From the NCBI RefSeq assembly GCF_001593955.1, contig NZ_LTAZ01000002.1:38060-102059 (forward strand): 64,000 bases of DNA, written 5' to 3'. Numbering within the stretch: the first letter of the stretch is position 1; each line of letters begins with the position of its first letter. The notes below the pieces were generated by a model. The model saw only the letters and a program-made list of their open reading frames with translations. It had not been told where the DNA came from and searched no databases. Made by a program: the position numbers and the translations under genes. The DNA comes from Halalkalicoccus paucihalophilus (GTDB taxonomy: Archaea > Halobacteriota > Halobacteria > Halobacteriales > Halalkalicoccaceae). Positions 34,892-44,017 of this stretch are shown piece after piece.

Positions 34892-35119
34892 GTTCGCCCG
34901 AAGCTCGTCGGGATCGACGCGGTATTTGAAGGCGGGGCGGCCCTCCACGAACACGTAGGGGACGCGCTCGCCGTACTCCTCGTCGAGGTCAGCCTCGTCG
35001 ACGTCCACGAGGGTGAGATCCACGTCGATGTCGACCTCGCTCGCCACGTCCTCGATCGTCCCGATCGCCTCCGCACACAGGTGGCAATCTTCGCGGGTGT
35101 AGACGGTGATCTCGGTCAC
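34880..35119 (-). CDS. Glutaredoxin-like protein
   Basis: 79 residues, thioredoxin fold with active site TREDCHLCAEAIGTIED (CxxC). The cis-Pro segment is ERVPYVFVEGRPAF. It is a dithiol oxidoreductase, probably reduced by gamma-glutamylcysteine or NADPH-dependent enzymes. It is convergent with the AIR synthase gene (12-base overlap). Confidence 0.85.
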   Translation of the reverse strand: MTEITVYTREDCHLCAEAIGTIEDVASEVDIDVDLTLVDVDEADLDEEYGERVPYVFVEGRPAFKYRVDPDELRANLRP

Positions 35120-35223
35120 GGTCGGTAGCAGGGCTGGGATCGACAGGGGCGTTTCGGTTCCCGGAGCCGGCAGAACGGTTCAGGATCGACAGTGTATTCA
35201 CTCACAGTCGAGTGAGCCGAGTC

Positions 35224-36288
35224 ATGAGTCAGCAGCCAATCCGACTCGGCGTCGTCGGTCTCGGGTTCATGGGACAGGTCCACGCCGAGAACACCGAGCA
35301 GTTCGGCCACGACGTGGTGGCCGGCACCGACCTCGACGGGGCGGCCCGCGAGAACTTCGCCGACCGGTTCGATGCGGCGACCTACGAGGAGTTCGACCGG
35401 ATGTACGACGAGGAGGAGCTCGATGCCGTCGCCGTCTCGGTCCCCAACAAGTTCCACGAGCCGGCGGTCGTCGCCGCGCTCGAACGCGGGCTGGACGTCC
35501 TCTGTGAGAAGCCGCTCGCCCACACCCTCGACAGTGCCAAACGAATCGCCGCGGTCGCGCGCGATTCGGAGGGGTTCTGTGCGGTCAACTTCCACAACCG
35601 CCTCTCGGCCGCCGCGGAGATGGTAAAGGGCTACGACCGGGAGGGGAAGTTCGGCGACCTCACGCACGTTCAGGCTAACTACGTCAGGTGGCGCGGGGTG
35701 CCCGGGCTCGGAACGTGGTTCACCTCGAAGGAGCTCGCGGGCGGGGGCGCGCTGGTCGACATCGGCGTCCACGCCATCGACTTCGCGCTCTACCTGCTGG
35801 ATTTCCCGGCCGTCGAGGAAGTCATGGGGATCAGCCGGTCGAACGCGGCGGGAGACGAGGACTACGCCGACCCCAACGACTGGGGCACTGGCGAGGGCGA
35901 GTTCGACGTCGAGGATTCGGTTACGGCGTTGATCCGGTGTGAGACGGGCCAGACGGTCTCGCTCGAGGTCTCGTGGGCGGCCTCGCAAGAACCGACCAAC
36001 GAGTTCACGGTACGAGGAACCGACGCGGGCGCACGACTCAGCCTCGGCGAGGAGGAGTTGGAGCTGTTCGAGACTGGCCATCAGGGAACGGACCACTTCG
36101 TCCGTTCGGAGCTGGAGGGCAGCCTGCCCGAGATGGGCTGGGCGGCGACGGACAAACTGTTCGCAGAAAGCGTCGCCCGCGGTGAAGCGCCCGAGCTCAA
36201 CACGGTCGAGCAGGCGCTGACCGTCCAGCAGGTCATCGACGCGATCTATCGCTCCGCGGAGGAAGGGACCTCGGTTCGAGTCGAGTAA
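35224..36288 (+). CDS. Gfo/Idh/MocA family oxidoreductase
   Basis: 354 residues. The N-terminal Rossmann motif is IRLGVVGLGFMGQVHAENTE; LCEKPLAHTLDSAKRIAAVA contains the EKP catalytic motif, and GALVDIGVHAIDFALYLL the His region of the substrate domain. It is a sugar or inositol dehydrogenase type, substrate unknown. ATG 35224 has GTGTATTCA about 29 bases upstream; an in-frame GTG at 35212 would leave no leader. Confidence 0.88.
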   Translation: MSQQPIRLGVVGLGFMGQVHAENTEQFGHDVVAGTDLDGAARENFADRFDAATYEEFDRMYDEEELDAVAVSVPNKFHEPAVVAALERGLDVLCEKPLAHTLDSAKRIAAVARDSEGFCAVNFHNRLSAAAEMVKGYDREGKFGDLTHVQANYVRWRGVPGLGTWFTSKELAGGGALVDIGVHAIDFALYLLDFPAVEEVMGISRSNAAGDEDYADPNDWGTGEGEFDVEDSVTALIRCETGQTVSLEVSWAASQEPTNEFTVRGTDAGARLSLGEEELELFETGHQGTDHFVRSELEGSLPEMGWAATDKLFAESVARGEAPELNTVEQALTVQQVIDAIYRSAEEGTSVRVE

Positions 36289-36300
36289 GCGTTTTCCCGA

Positions 36301-36675
36301 TCAGTTCTCGTTGGCTCGCCCGAGGAAGGCGAGTGCCGCACCGAGAAGCGCCACGTTCTGCAGGAAGTTCGTCTGTTCGGTGTCGCGTTCCTGTCCTTCC
36401 GCGTTCCAGAAGTCGTGCATCAGCGGCGTGACGCCGACGAGGAAGCCGGCGATCGCACCCGCCGCGAGTCGCGGAACCCGCCAGAGAATCACGGCGAGGC
36501 TACCGAAGGCGAGCATTCCGCTCGCGAAGGGCACGAGCCGGTCGGCCTCGGGGACGTCCTTCGAGTCGGCGTAGCCGATCATCGCTTCGAGTTCCTGGAA
36601 GTTGCTGTACGCCAGCGCGGCGAGGCTCCCGCCGAACAGGAGTCGACCGAGCAGTGACGGTGTGTCCTTGCTCAT
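36301..36675 (-). CDS. DoxX family membrane protein
   Basis: 124 residues with four hydrophobic helices: LLGRLLFGGSLAALAYSNF, LVPFASGMLAFGSLAVILW, LAAGAIAGFLVGVTPLMHDF and FLQNVALLGAALAFLGRA. The order is that of DoxX/DoxD proteins, whose biochemical role is unsure (some are quinone-linked). CTTTTGA about 28 bases upstream supports ATG 36675. Confidence 0.78.
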   Translation of the reverse strand: MSKDTPSLLGRLLFGGSLAALAYSNFQELEAMIGYADSKDVPEADRLVPFASGMLAFGSLAVILWRVPRLAAGAIAGFLVGVTPLMHDFWNAEGQERDTEQTNFLQNVALLGAALAFLGRANEN

Positions 36676-36788
36676 CAACACCGACGATAGGCCCGCGAGG
36701 CTCAAAAGCCGCCGGGTATCGGCAGAGTAGATGTCAACAGAACGAACGAATAAGTTGATAACGGGGTCGATGGTAGGTAGGGGCGGGG

Positions 36789-36935
36789 ATGCAGATGCCA
36801 ACCTGTGCCACATGCGGTGAACACGTGACTGGACGGTTCCAGCGGGTGTTCGCCGGAAACGACGGCGAAGTCTATGGCTGTCCGGCCTGCACCGATATGA
36901 CCGCAATCATCAACGGTGCGCCGGCCCGGCGGTAG
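36789..36935 (+). CDS. Tiny zinc ribbon protein, DUF7563-like
   Basis: 48 residues, MQMPTCATCGEHVTGRFQRV at the start and GCPACTDMTAI near the end: two CxxC pairs about 27 residues apart, a complete zinc ribbon. It resembles the haloarchaeal DUF7563 micro-proteins. It is too short for usual gene-length cut-offs. ATG 36795 is an equally possible start. Small haloarchaeal zinc-finger proteins often regulate growth or stress responses, but no role is known here. Confidence 0.65.
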   Translation: MQMPTCATCGEHVTGRFQRVFAGNDGEVYGCPACTDMTAIINGAPARR

Positions 36936-36987
36936 CGTCGTCTCTCGTCACGTACAAGTACCGACGCCCGAAAGGGACGGATGAGCG

Positions 36988-37329
36988 ATGTCGAGACGTC
37001 TTCGCGGCCCACCCAAGCCACGCGACGAGGCGGGACCGGACCCGATCGACGCGTGGACGTTTATCACGTTCGTAGCCATGATGCTCGTCATCTCGGTCGT
37101 GATCGTCGGTATCGGCGGGATACTGCACGGCTTCCCGACGTTCTCGGGGCCCGCCGAACCGAACGAGTCCGATACCGGTAGCGAAGGCGTTCAGGGTGAA
37201 ACCGGTAACGGCACGGCGGAAAACGCGGACGGGGATGGGGACGACACCGGTCCCATTTTCGGCAACACGGACACTGTGGGCGCCAGCGACGGTGGCGGCG
37301 ATCGAACCGGATCGGCCGGCGAGGGCTGA
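36988..37329 (+). CDS. Single-pass membrane protein with low-complexity outer tail
   Basis: 113 residues. Basic N-terminus MSRRLRGPPKPRDEA, one membrane helix (FVAMMLVISVVIVGIGGIL) and an acidic Gly/Asp/Thr-rich tail (NESDTGSEGVQGETGNG) that would face outward. No domain recognised. The tail composition is typical of cell-surface linker segments. Confidence 0.55.
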   Translation: MSRRLRGPPKPRDEAGPDPIDAWTFITFVAMMLVISVVIVGIGGILHGFPTFSGPAEPNESDTGSEGVQGETGNGTAENADGDGDDTGPIFGNTDTVGASDGGGDRTGSAGEG

Positions 37330-37549
37330 AGGCGACGGATGAGCTGAAGCGACCGCTGTCTCTCGACTGTACCGTCCACCGAATCGACGTGTCCCACAAC
37401 CAGTCGAACGGACGTAGCCACTCGCTACCGCCGGAGTAAGTGCGTGCTACAAGCACACTCCTGTCGATCGAACCGACTATGGATGCCATTACAATGAGTC
37501 GATAACCGAACGGAAGGGACACTGGATACGCTCCAGTTCGGAGAGAGAC

Positions 37550-38326
37550 ATGCAAGACACGCCCGATGAAACAGCCACGAGTACCAGTCACGAACCCGAC
37601 GACCGAACAGCATCACCGAGGACGAAAGGCCTGTCCGCCTCACGCCGCCGTGTCCTTCGGGGAGCCGGGGCTGCCGCGGGCCTCGTCGGCGTTTTCGGGG
37701 GAACACGACCGACGACCGCGGCCGAAACCGAGAGCGACTCCATCGAGGACACGCTGTGTACTGACTCCGAAACGGAGACCGATCCCGACGAACTGTATCT
37801 CGGATTACTCGCAAAGCAACTCGAACTCCGTGCTACCACCGGCCCGAACCTCGACGAGGAGGGTATCCGAACCGTCCTCGAGGAGTACGAACCCGACTTC
37901 GAGGGGCACCTGATCTTCTTTGCGGCGAGCGATTTCGGCAAACCACGCGTGTTCCTCCCGGACGGTCTTCCGGATCGACAGCTCGCTCTTGAAACGATCC
38001 TCGACCGGGTTCATCAGGGGAAGTGGAATCCCGATCACGCCGGCCTCCGTGAGGTCCGAAACCGGGTCTTCGAGGAGGTGCGCGGTATCCATCAGGGACT
38101 TCCCGCCGTTTATCACGACGAGGGCGAGGCGACGTACGACCTGACCGGGCCGTGGGACGGCGTCTACAACTTCGTCACGATCCGACAGGTGGTCGGCCTC
38201 GTCGATTGGGTGACCAACGCCGACGAGGAGTGGACCGACGGCCGTCGGCTCACGTACGGCTCGTCCGATCCCATGCTATCGCCTGCCGGTGTCGTGATGC
38301 GTCGACAGCGTGAGGGGCCTCGATAG
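37550..38326 (+). CDS. Tat-exported protein of unknown function
   Basis: 258 residues. A twin-arginine signal with SRRRVLRGAGAAAGLVGVFG starts at residue 31, followed by a cleavage-like TTAAET. The mature part is soluble, with LDRVHQGKWNPDHAGLREVR and a Trp/Tyr-rich end (TGPWDGVYNFVTIRQVVGLV). I do not recognise the family. It is probably secreted folded to the cell surface. It is followed by another Tat substrate, the beta-helix protein. Confidence 0.65.
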   Translation: MQDTPDETATSTSHEPDDRTASPRTKGLSASRRRVLRGAGAAAGLVGVFGGTRPTTAAETESDSIEDTLCTDSETETDPDELYLGLLAKQLELRATTGPNLDEEGIRTVLEEYEPDFEGHLIFFAASDFGKPRVFLPDGLPDRQLALETILDRVHQGKWNPDHAGLREVRNRVFEEVRGIHQGLPAVYHDEGEATYDLTGPWDGVYNFVTIRQVVGLVDWVTNADEEWTDGRRLTYGSSDPMLSPAGVVMRRQREGPR

Positions 38327-38453
38327 ACGGGTTCGAGCGACTAGGTCCTGTTTCAGCCGTACAGACCCCTCCGCATCTGAGGCGCGTCCACCCTCCGAAG
38401 CGGTCTCACGATATCCTTATTTGCCTGGTTTCCGTGTAGACACCTATCGTGGC

Positions 38454-39515
38454 ATGAGGAGTCAAGACTCAGTCGAGAGATCCACGCGACGAGGACTACT
38501 ACAAACGACCGCGGTCGGTCTGACTGGCGCCCTCGGGGCAGGGTTGTTCGGGTCGAGGGCTGCTCGAGGATCCGAGTCTACCGATACTTCGGCCTCGACA
38601 AGTATCAGAGACTCCATCACGATTACGGAGTCGGGGACCTACGTTCTCGAAACCGACCTCGAACGAGACGTGACTGAGAAGCCCGCGCAATCCGGTCCCG
38701 TCCCCTTCATCGAGATCGGCGATGGGATCGACGGCGAAGTCGTCATTGACGGGCGGGGCCACATGATCGCAGGACAGGGATCCGGGACCGGTATCCTGGC
38801 TCTCGAAACCTCCGGCGGGGAGGTGACAGTTCGGGACCTCACAGTCTGTAACTTCCAGCAGGGTACGTATCTCGAGCTGGCTGGTTCATTGACCCTCGAC
38901 GGTGTGACGATCACCAACTGTGAACGCGCGATCTCACACCGCGATAGCAGTCGATTGGTGGGGGATGCGCTCACTATTACGAAGAACGAAACGGGGATCG
39001 ATTCGACCAACTCAACGGTGACACTCAGTGATTCGACTATCACCGATAATACGGGCATTGGACTGAGTGTCACCCGGCCCGAGATCTCGAACACCACCGT
39101 CTTGCGAAACGGGACCGGTATCGCAGTACACTCGGGGGATGGATCCATAACGGACTGTGATATCCGGTACAACGACCGAAACGGGATCGAAACAACGGAC
39201 TCCTCCGTTACCGTTACTGACTCGCATATTTCGGAGAACGGTCGACATGGGATCCATATGCGCTCGAGTACGGACTGGAAGATCCACCGGAACACCATCA
39301 ACCGGAACGGGGACTATGGTGTCTATATCGAGGGCTCCAACGGGGCCCTCGTAATCGATAATACGATCGAGGGTAACGAGACCGGCCCCGTCTTCATCAG
39401 TGACGATTCCGGAGGGAACATCGTGGTACTCGTCCGGACTAGCGGAGAGCGTCCAATCGACCGTGGGGATGGCGATAACAACGGAGACGATGCTGGAAAC
39501 AACGAACGGGATTGA
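38454..39515 (+). CDS. Tat-exported right-handed beta-helix protein (NosD-like)
   Basis: 353 residues. Twin-arginine signal STRRGLLQTTAVGLTGALG from residue 10. The body has about ten beta-helix coils with repeating patterns such as NGTGIAVHSGDGSITDCDI and NGRHGIHMRSSTDWKIHRN, the parallel beta-helix of NosD/pectate-lyase-like proteins. The end (GDGDNNGDDAGNNERD) is acidic. Such proteins bind or cleave polysaccharides or act in the surface layer. It is less GC-rich than its neighbours. A terminator-like hairpin follows the stop. Confidence 0.83.
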   Translation: MRSQDSVERSTRRGLLQTTAVGLTGALGAGLFGSRAARGSESTDTSASTSIRDSITITESGTYVLETDLERDVTEKPAQSGPVPFIEIGDGIDGEVVIDGRGHMIAGQGSGTGILALETSGGEVTVRDLTVCNFQQGTYLELAGSLTLDGVTITNCERAISHRDSSRLVGDALTITKNETGIDSTNSTVTLSDSTITDNTGIGLSVTRPEISNTTVLRNGTGIAVHSGDGSITDCDIRYNDRNGIETTDSSVTVTDSHISENGRHGIHMRSSTDWKIHRNTINRNGDYGVYIEGSNGALVIDNTIEGNETGPVFISDDSGGNIVVLVRTSGERPIDRGDGDNNGDDAGNNERD

Positions 39516-39543
39516 ACAGGACTCCCGAGGGGAAATCCTGTTC
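39514..39543 (+). terminator. Hairpin after the beta-helix gene
   Basis: GAACAGGA (39514-39521) and TCCTGTTC (39536-39543) form a perfect 8-bp stem starting in the TGA stop, followed by GATTATTAG. It is a plausible 3'-end or stabilising structure. The rest of the gap to tRNA-Glu (39544-39705) has no gene. Confidence 0.5.
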
Positions 39544-39705
39544 GATTATTAGGCACTGATAAATAGTGAAACGTCGGGAATATCCCAGCGGTACACCCTC
39601 GTGTGCCGTCTCCGTCCATCATCTACCACTCGAAACAGGAGTCGTCTCGTTTTAGACAGAGGGAATCTACTTCAGGGTTGTCATGACAGAATTTCGAGGG
39701 TGGGA

Positions 39706-39780
39706 TGCTCCGTCAGGGATTCGAACCCTGGTCATTGCCGTGAGAGGGCAATATGATTGGCCGGACTACACTAACGGAGC
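39706..39780 (-). tRNA. tRNA-Glu (anticodon CTC)
   Basis: 75-nt tRNA on the minus strand: acceptor GCTCCGT/ACGGAGC, D-arm TAGTGTAGTCCGGCCAA, anticodon stem TTGCC/GGCAA around CTCTCAC (anticodon CTC, reading GAG), and T-arm CAGGGTTCGAATCCCTG. Discriminator A at 39706. CCA is not encoded and there is no intron. Confidence 0.95.
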
Positions 39781-39868
39781 GTACTGGTCTCCTCCGCACT
39801 CTTCGGTAGCCACGAGAGTCGTTTAACAGTTGCGTTTTACCGCGGGTATGATCCTTGCTGTCGTCCGG

Positions 39869-40312
39869 TTAGGTGCCCGTTTCGAGCGGCGAACGCGTCG
39901 CGTCGGGTTCGGATCCGGGGTGGCTGATGATGTTTTCCCGCCCGATCCGGAGTTTGGTGATCGATCCATCGGCCTCCATCTCCGAGAGGAGCATGCTCAC
40001 TTTCGATTTCGACCATCCCGTCTCCTCGACGATATGCGTCTGGTGCATTCGCCCCTCGTGCGATTCGAGCAACTCGTGGACCTGCTCCTCATCGGTCAGA
40101 ACCGCCGGTTCGGAGACCGGTGTCGATTCGATCGGATCTATCTGTGTGGATACTGATTCCGGCGCCGAACCGCGTCGTCGTCGCCATGCGATCACGCCGC
40201 TTCCCACCAGAACCGCCCAGAGACCGATGACAACGACCAATCCGCCGGTAGTCGGCGTCTGAAACCCGACGATCGACGGGAGCCCCCCGACCGAATCAGT
40301 TACCCAATACAT
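39869..40312 (-). CDS. Membrane-anchored winged-helix regulator
   Basis: 147 residues. One N-terminal transmembrane helix (GLVVVIGLWAVLVGSGVIAW) followed by RRRRG (cytoplasmic side) and, after a linker, a winged helix: DEEQVHELLESHEGRMHQTH, then VEETGWSKSKVSMLLSEMEA, of the type found in haloarchaeal DUF7343-like proteins. A strong AGATATAAAA element (complement) about 27 bases upstream. It binds DNA while tethered to the membrane; the target is unknown. Confidence 0.82.
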   Translation of the reverse strand: MYWVTDSVGGLPSIVGFQTPTTGGLVVVIGLWAVLVGSGVIAWRRRRGSAPESVSTQIDPIESTPVSEPAVLTDEEQVHELLESHEGRMHQTHIVEETGWSKSKVSMLLSEMEADGSITKLRIGRENIISHPGSEPDATRSPLETGT

Positions 40313-40404
40313 TGTATATAATACTGTTTCTTAGATATAAAAATGTTTATGACCGTTTGGTATCATAAGCGAACAGTCAACAGGTCGGGGGGCGATGGGC
40401 GAGC

Positions 40405-41145
40405 ATGGAGACGCTCTCGCTCGACGGGCGAACTGCACTGATCACCGGCGCGAGTTCGGGTATCGGAAGCGCGGCTGCTCGCGGGCTCGCTCGCGAAGGG
40501 GTGAACGTCGCGCTCGCGGCACGCCGGGAGGAACGACTCACGGAGATCGCAGAGGGGATCGAATCGGAGTACGACGTCGAGACGTTGACGGTGCCGACGG
40601 ACATCCGCGAGGAGGAGGCCGTCGAGGGAATGGTCGAGGAGACGATCGAACGGTTCGACAGCCTCGACATCCTATTGAACAACGCAGGCCTCGGGCGTGG
40701 CGGCGATGTCGAGTCGCTCTCAACGGAGGACTACCGGCTCATGCAGGACACCAACGTCGACGGGATGTTCTTCACGACGCGGGCGGCCCTGCCCCACCTG
40801 AAGGAATCACGGGGAAATCTGATCTTCATCGGGAGCTTCGCCGGGCATTTCCCCCGGCCGTCGAACCCCGTCTACGCGGCGACCAAGTGGTGGACCCGCG
40901 GCTTCGCCCACAGCGTCCAAGCCAGCGTCGGCGACGAGGGCGTCGCTGTCACCGTCATCAATCCCTCGGAGGTACGGACCGAGTTCGGAAGCGCTTCCGG
41001 TGAGTCCTTCGAGGAGCGCTTCGGGGAGGGCGAGGTCACCGAACCCGAGGAGATCGCTGACGCGGTCGTCTTCGCGGCGGGCCAGCGCAACTCGACGGTG
41101 AGCGAACTCGACCTCTACCGGCGCGACAAGTTCGAGAGCTTCTGA
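40405..41145 (+). CDS. Short-chain dehydrogenase/reductase
   Basis: 246-residue classical SDR. Cofactor motif ALITGASSGIGSAAARGLAR, the NNAGLGRGGD element, catalytic region NLIFIGSFAGHFPRPSNPVY with the YxxxK motif (YAATK). The Arg in LAARREERL suggests NADPH. It ends 15 bases from the convergent beta-helix gene. Substrate unknown. Confidence 0.88.
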   Translation: METLSLDGRTALITGASSGIGSAAARGLAREGVNVALAARREERLTEIAEGIESEYDVETLTVPTDIREEEAVEGMVEETIERFDSLDILLNNAGLGRGGDVESLSTEDYRLMQDTNVDGMFFTTRAALPHLKESRGNLIFIGSFAGHFPRPSNPVYAATKWWTRGFAHSVQASVGDEGVAVTVINPSEVRTEFGSASGESFEERFGEGEVTEPEEIADAVVFAAGQRNSTVSELDLYRRDKFESF

Positions 41146-41159
41146 GACCGGGCGACGGT

Positions 41160-42482
41160 TCAGTCCTCAGAGTCGTCGGAGCCGGTCTCGGGGAGCGCAC
41201 AGCTCCCCGAGGTGTCGATCCCGCTCTCGTCGACGGTAGACCCGTCGTTCAGGACTAGCTCCTCGCCGGTCACGTCGATGGTGGCGTCCGTGACCTCGTT
41301 GTCCTGCGATTCCTCGAAGACGATCCCGTTCCGGCGCCGTCCGGACTGGCTGATACAGACGTTCTCGATCGTGTTGTGGTCCCGCGAGAAGCGCATCGCA
41401 CCCCGATACGTTCCACCCCCGGTGACCGAGACGTTCTCGATGGTCCTCGTCCCAGCGTCGACTGCGGTGGCGTCGTCAACGTAGACCGCGTAGCTCGTGC
41501 GCGAGCCGTCCGAGTGCCGGGTGGTGTACTCCTCGCCGACGTGGATACGGGTGTCCCGTAGCTCGAAGGAGCCACCCGAGTACGCGCCGACGACGGCGCC
41601 CGTTCCCTGGCTACCCTCGACGCTGACCTCGCAGTTCTCGATACTCACGGGACCGGGGCCGTCCGCGATCCGGATGCCGCGCATGTTGCCGAATCCCTCC
41701 GGCTGTTCATCAACGACGACCTCGCAGTCTTCGACGGAGCTGCCGGCACTCCCCAGCCGGATCTGCGTGACGTTGCTGTTTGCGTACCGGCCGCCCTCGA
41801 CGGTGACCGGTCCCGAGGAATGGGAGGCGTACAGCCCGTTGTCGGCAAAGCCCTCGATCTCACACCCTCGAAACGTGATCGAGCCGGTCGTGTTGACGTA
41901 GACCCCCGTTCCGGAGCCGCCGTCGGTTGACCGCAGGTTTTCGATCAGGCTGTGGCCGTCCTCGTCGAGAGTGCGAAAGCCGAAGGCGGTGTCGCCGCCG
42001 TGAAAGCCGTCTTTGCGGACGTCCCGAACGACGAGCCCGTCGTAGGCACTGACAACGAACTCGGGGGCGACTCCCTCGCGGGTCGCGTCGATCGTGAAGT
42101 TCTCGATCCGGAGGTTCCGGGTCTCGGCCCCACCGAGCCAGAGGGCCTCGTCGTACTCCTCGCCCGGAACCAGCGTCACGTCGCCCTCCCCGACCATCGC
42201 GAAATCCGTTAGCGCGTAGAGGCTGAGATCGTTCGCCCGGTAGCGCCCCTCGGGAAATCGAAGCAGTGTGTCGTCGGCGGCGTGTTCCTCGAAGACGTCG
42301 TCGATCGGTTCGGCTCCGGTGGGGTCAGCTCCTGCTTCGACGATGTCGACGACGGTTCCGTACTCCGTGTCGTCCGCTGTCGCGGTTCCAAACAGCCCCG
42401 TCGAGAGGGCCGCGGCCCCGACCGTCTGTAACAACACTCGGCGACTGACGCCCGATCCGTCCGTAGTAGTCCTCTGATCCAT
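41160..42482 (-). CDS. Tat-exported right-handed beta-helix protein
   Basis: 440 residues from ATG 42482. Signal VSRRVLLQTVGAAALSTGLF from residue 12, then mature protein with pectin-lyase-like beta-helix coils (LRIENFTIDATREGVAPEF and TFRGCEIEGFADNGLYASHS). It ends near CALPETGSDDSED. GTTTAATCT (complement of 42506-42514) about 28 bases upstream is the promoter. Like the other beta-helix gene it starts with an RRxLLQT-type Tat motif; the two may be related in function. Confidence 0.83.
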   Translation of the reverse strand: MDQRTTTDGSGVSRRVLLQTVGAAALSTGLFGTATADDTEYGTVVDIVEAGADPTGAEPIDDVFEEHAADDTLLRFPEGRYRANDLSLYALTDFAMVGEGDVTLVPGEEYDEALWLGGAETRNLRIENFTIDATREGVAPEFVVSAYDGLVVRDVRKDGFHGGDTAFGFRTLDEDGHSLIENLRSTDGGSGTGVYVNTTGSITFRGCEIEGFADNGLYASHSSGPVTVEGGRYANSNVTQIRLGSAGSSVEDCEVVVDEQPEGFGNMRGIRIADGPGPVSIENCEVSVEGSQGTGAVVGAYSGGSFELRDTRIHVGEEYTTRHSDGSRTSYAVYVDDATAVDAGTRTIENVSVTGGGTYRGAMRFSRDHNTIENVCISQSGRRRNGIVFEESQDNEVTDATIDVTGEELVLNDGSTVDESGIDTSGSCALPETGSDDSED

Positions 42483-42796
42483 GTCCCATGCCCCTCCGAT
42501 GATGAAGATTAAACCCACCGAACTAAATTTTCATATCCTAATATGGATTTTAGAAAAAGTTGTCACTAGTATTAGAATGATACGCGCGAAGAATCCGGTT
42601 TGTAGGCTACGAGACCGGTCGATCGAGTCGTCCACTATCCATCGCACGTATGATACGACAATCGATAATATAGTACGGTACGACGATACTATCTAATATG
42701 AATTATTTGTAAATTCTGTATTTTAGTTTCTTTTTTCTGAACTAACCGATCGGAAGGCGCTCGAATTCGGGCGCAGTATGCGTGGAGGGGAAGCGA
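42483..42796. other. AT-rich gene-free gap
   Basis: From about 42520 to 42745 the sequence is AT-rich (AAATTTTCATATCCTAATAT, AGTTTCTTTTTTCTGAAC) and lacks haloarchaeal codon bias. It may be recombination debris or a regulatory region. A 71-codon reading through it is not credible as a gene. The beta-helix gene promoter is at its left edge. Confidence 0.5.
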
Positions 42797-44017
42797 TCAG
42801 ACCACGCCGGCGGTCCAAAACCGTTCGATCTCCTCGACGGAATAGCCCGCCTCCCGGAGGACCCCCTCGGTGTGTTCACCGAGTTTCGGTGGATGGCGTC
42901 GGACCGAAGTCGGCGTCCCCGAGAGGAACATCGGGCTTGCCGGTATCTCGATATCCCCGTCGGGATGCGTGATCGCGTCGATCATCCCGCGGGCCTCGAT
43001 CTGTGGATGGCTGAAGACGTCGGCCATATCGTTGACCGCCCGCGCGGGCACGTCGTAATCGGTCAGGAGTCCGACCGCCTCCTCGGTGGTCAGTTCCTCG
43101 AGTTCGGCTTCGAGGATCGGGACCAGCTCCTCCCGGTTCTCGACCCTGTCGGCGTTTTTTGCGAACCGGTCGTCCTTCACGAGATCCTCGCGATCGATCG
43201 CCCGGCAGAACGCACCCCAGAGCTTTTCCGATGCCGCCGCGACGACGACGTAACCGTCGCGGGTCTCGAAGGCCTGATAGGGGACGATCGTCGGGTGGGC
43301 GCTGCCCATCTTTCCAGGTATCTCGCCGCTCGCGAAGTAGTTCGTCGCCATGTAGGACATCCAGGCCGCCTGCGCGTCGAGCAGGCTCACGTCGATCTTC
43401 TGGCCGCCCGCGTCGCGAAGTTCCCGAGCCAAGAGCGCCGCGAGGATCGACTGGGTCGCGTACATCCCCGCGCCGATGTCCGCGATGGCGACCCCTACTC
43501 TGACGGGATCGCCCCCCTCCTCACCGGTGATGCTCATCATCCCGCCTTCGGCCTGGATCATGAGGTCGTAGGCGGGCTTCTCGCTGTCGGGCCCCCATTC
43601 TCCGTAGCCCGACAGCGAACAGTAGATCAGTTCGGGGTTGATCTCGTGGAGGTCCGCGTAGCCCAAGCCCCACCGCTCCATCGTGCCGACCCGGAAGTTC
43701 TCGACGAGGACGTCCGCGTCGACGGCCAGCGTTCGGAGGATCTCTTGCCCCTCTTCGCTTCCGAGATCCAGCGTCACCGAGCGTTTGTTCCGGTTGACGC
43801 TCGCGAAGTAGGCGCTCGGGCCTTCCTCGCCGAAGCGCGGGGGGTGCCATCCTCTGGTTTGATCGCCTACGTCGGGGCGCTCGACCTTGATTACCTCCGC
43901 GCCGAGATCACCTAGCTGCATCGTACAGAACGGCCCGACGAGCACCTGCGAGCAGTCCAATACTGTGAGCCCCGAGAGCGGTCCCTCGCCGGTGGCGTCG
44001 CGGGCCTCGCCGGTCAT
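42797..44017 (-). CDS. CaiB/BaiF family CoA transferase (type III)
   Basis: 406 residues. GLTVLDCSQVLVGPFCTMQL, then DLGAEVIKVERPDVGDQTRG, then the catalytic Asp region GVAIADIGAGMYATQSILAA. It transfers CoA between carboxylic acids; the substrate pair is not evident. The ATG (44017) overlaps the thyX stop (ATGA), an unusual coupling of nucleotide and acyl-CoA metabolism. Confidence 0.88.
   Translation of the reverse strand: MTGEARDATGEGPLSGLTVLDCSQVLVGPFCTMQLGDLGAEVIKVERPDVGDQTRGWHPPRFGEEGPSAYFASVNRNKRSVTLDLGSEEGQEILRTLAVDADVLVENFRVGTMERWGLGYADLHEINPELIYCSLSGYGEWGPDSEKPAYDLMIQAEGGMMSITGEEGGDPVRVGVAIADIGAGMYATQSILAALLARELRDAGGQKIDVSLLDAQAAWMSYMATNYFASGEIPGKMGSAHPTIVPYQAFETRDGYVVVAAASEKLWGAFCRAIDREDLVKDDRFAKNADRVENREELVPILEAELEELTTEEAVGLLTDYDVPARAVNDMADVFSHPQIEARGMIDAITHPDGDIEIPASPMFLSGTPTSVRRHPPKLGEHTEGVLREAGYSVEEIERFWTAGVV

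Noticed and set aside
42481..42696. 71-codon reading in the AT-rich gap
   Set aside because: Isoleucine/lysine-rich and unlike haloarchaeal proteins; starts at the promoter of the divergent beta-helix gene.
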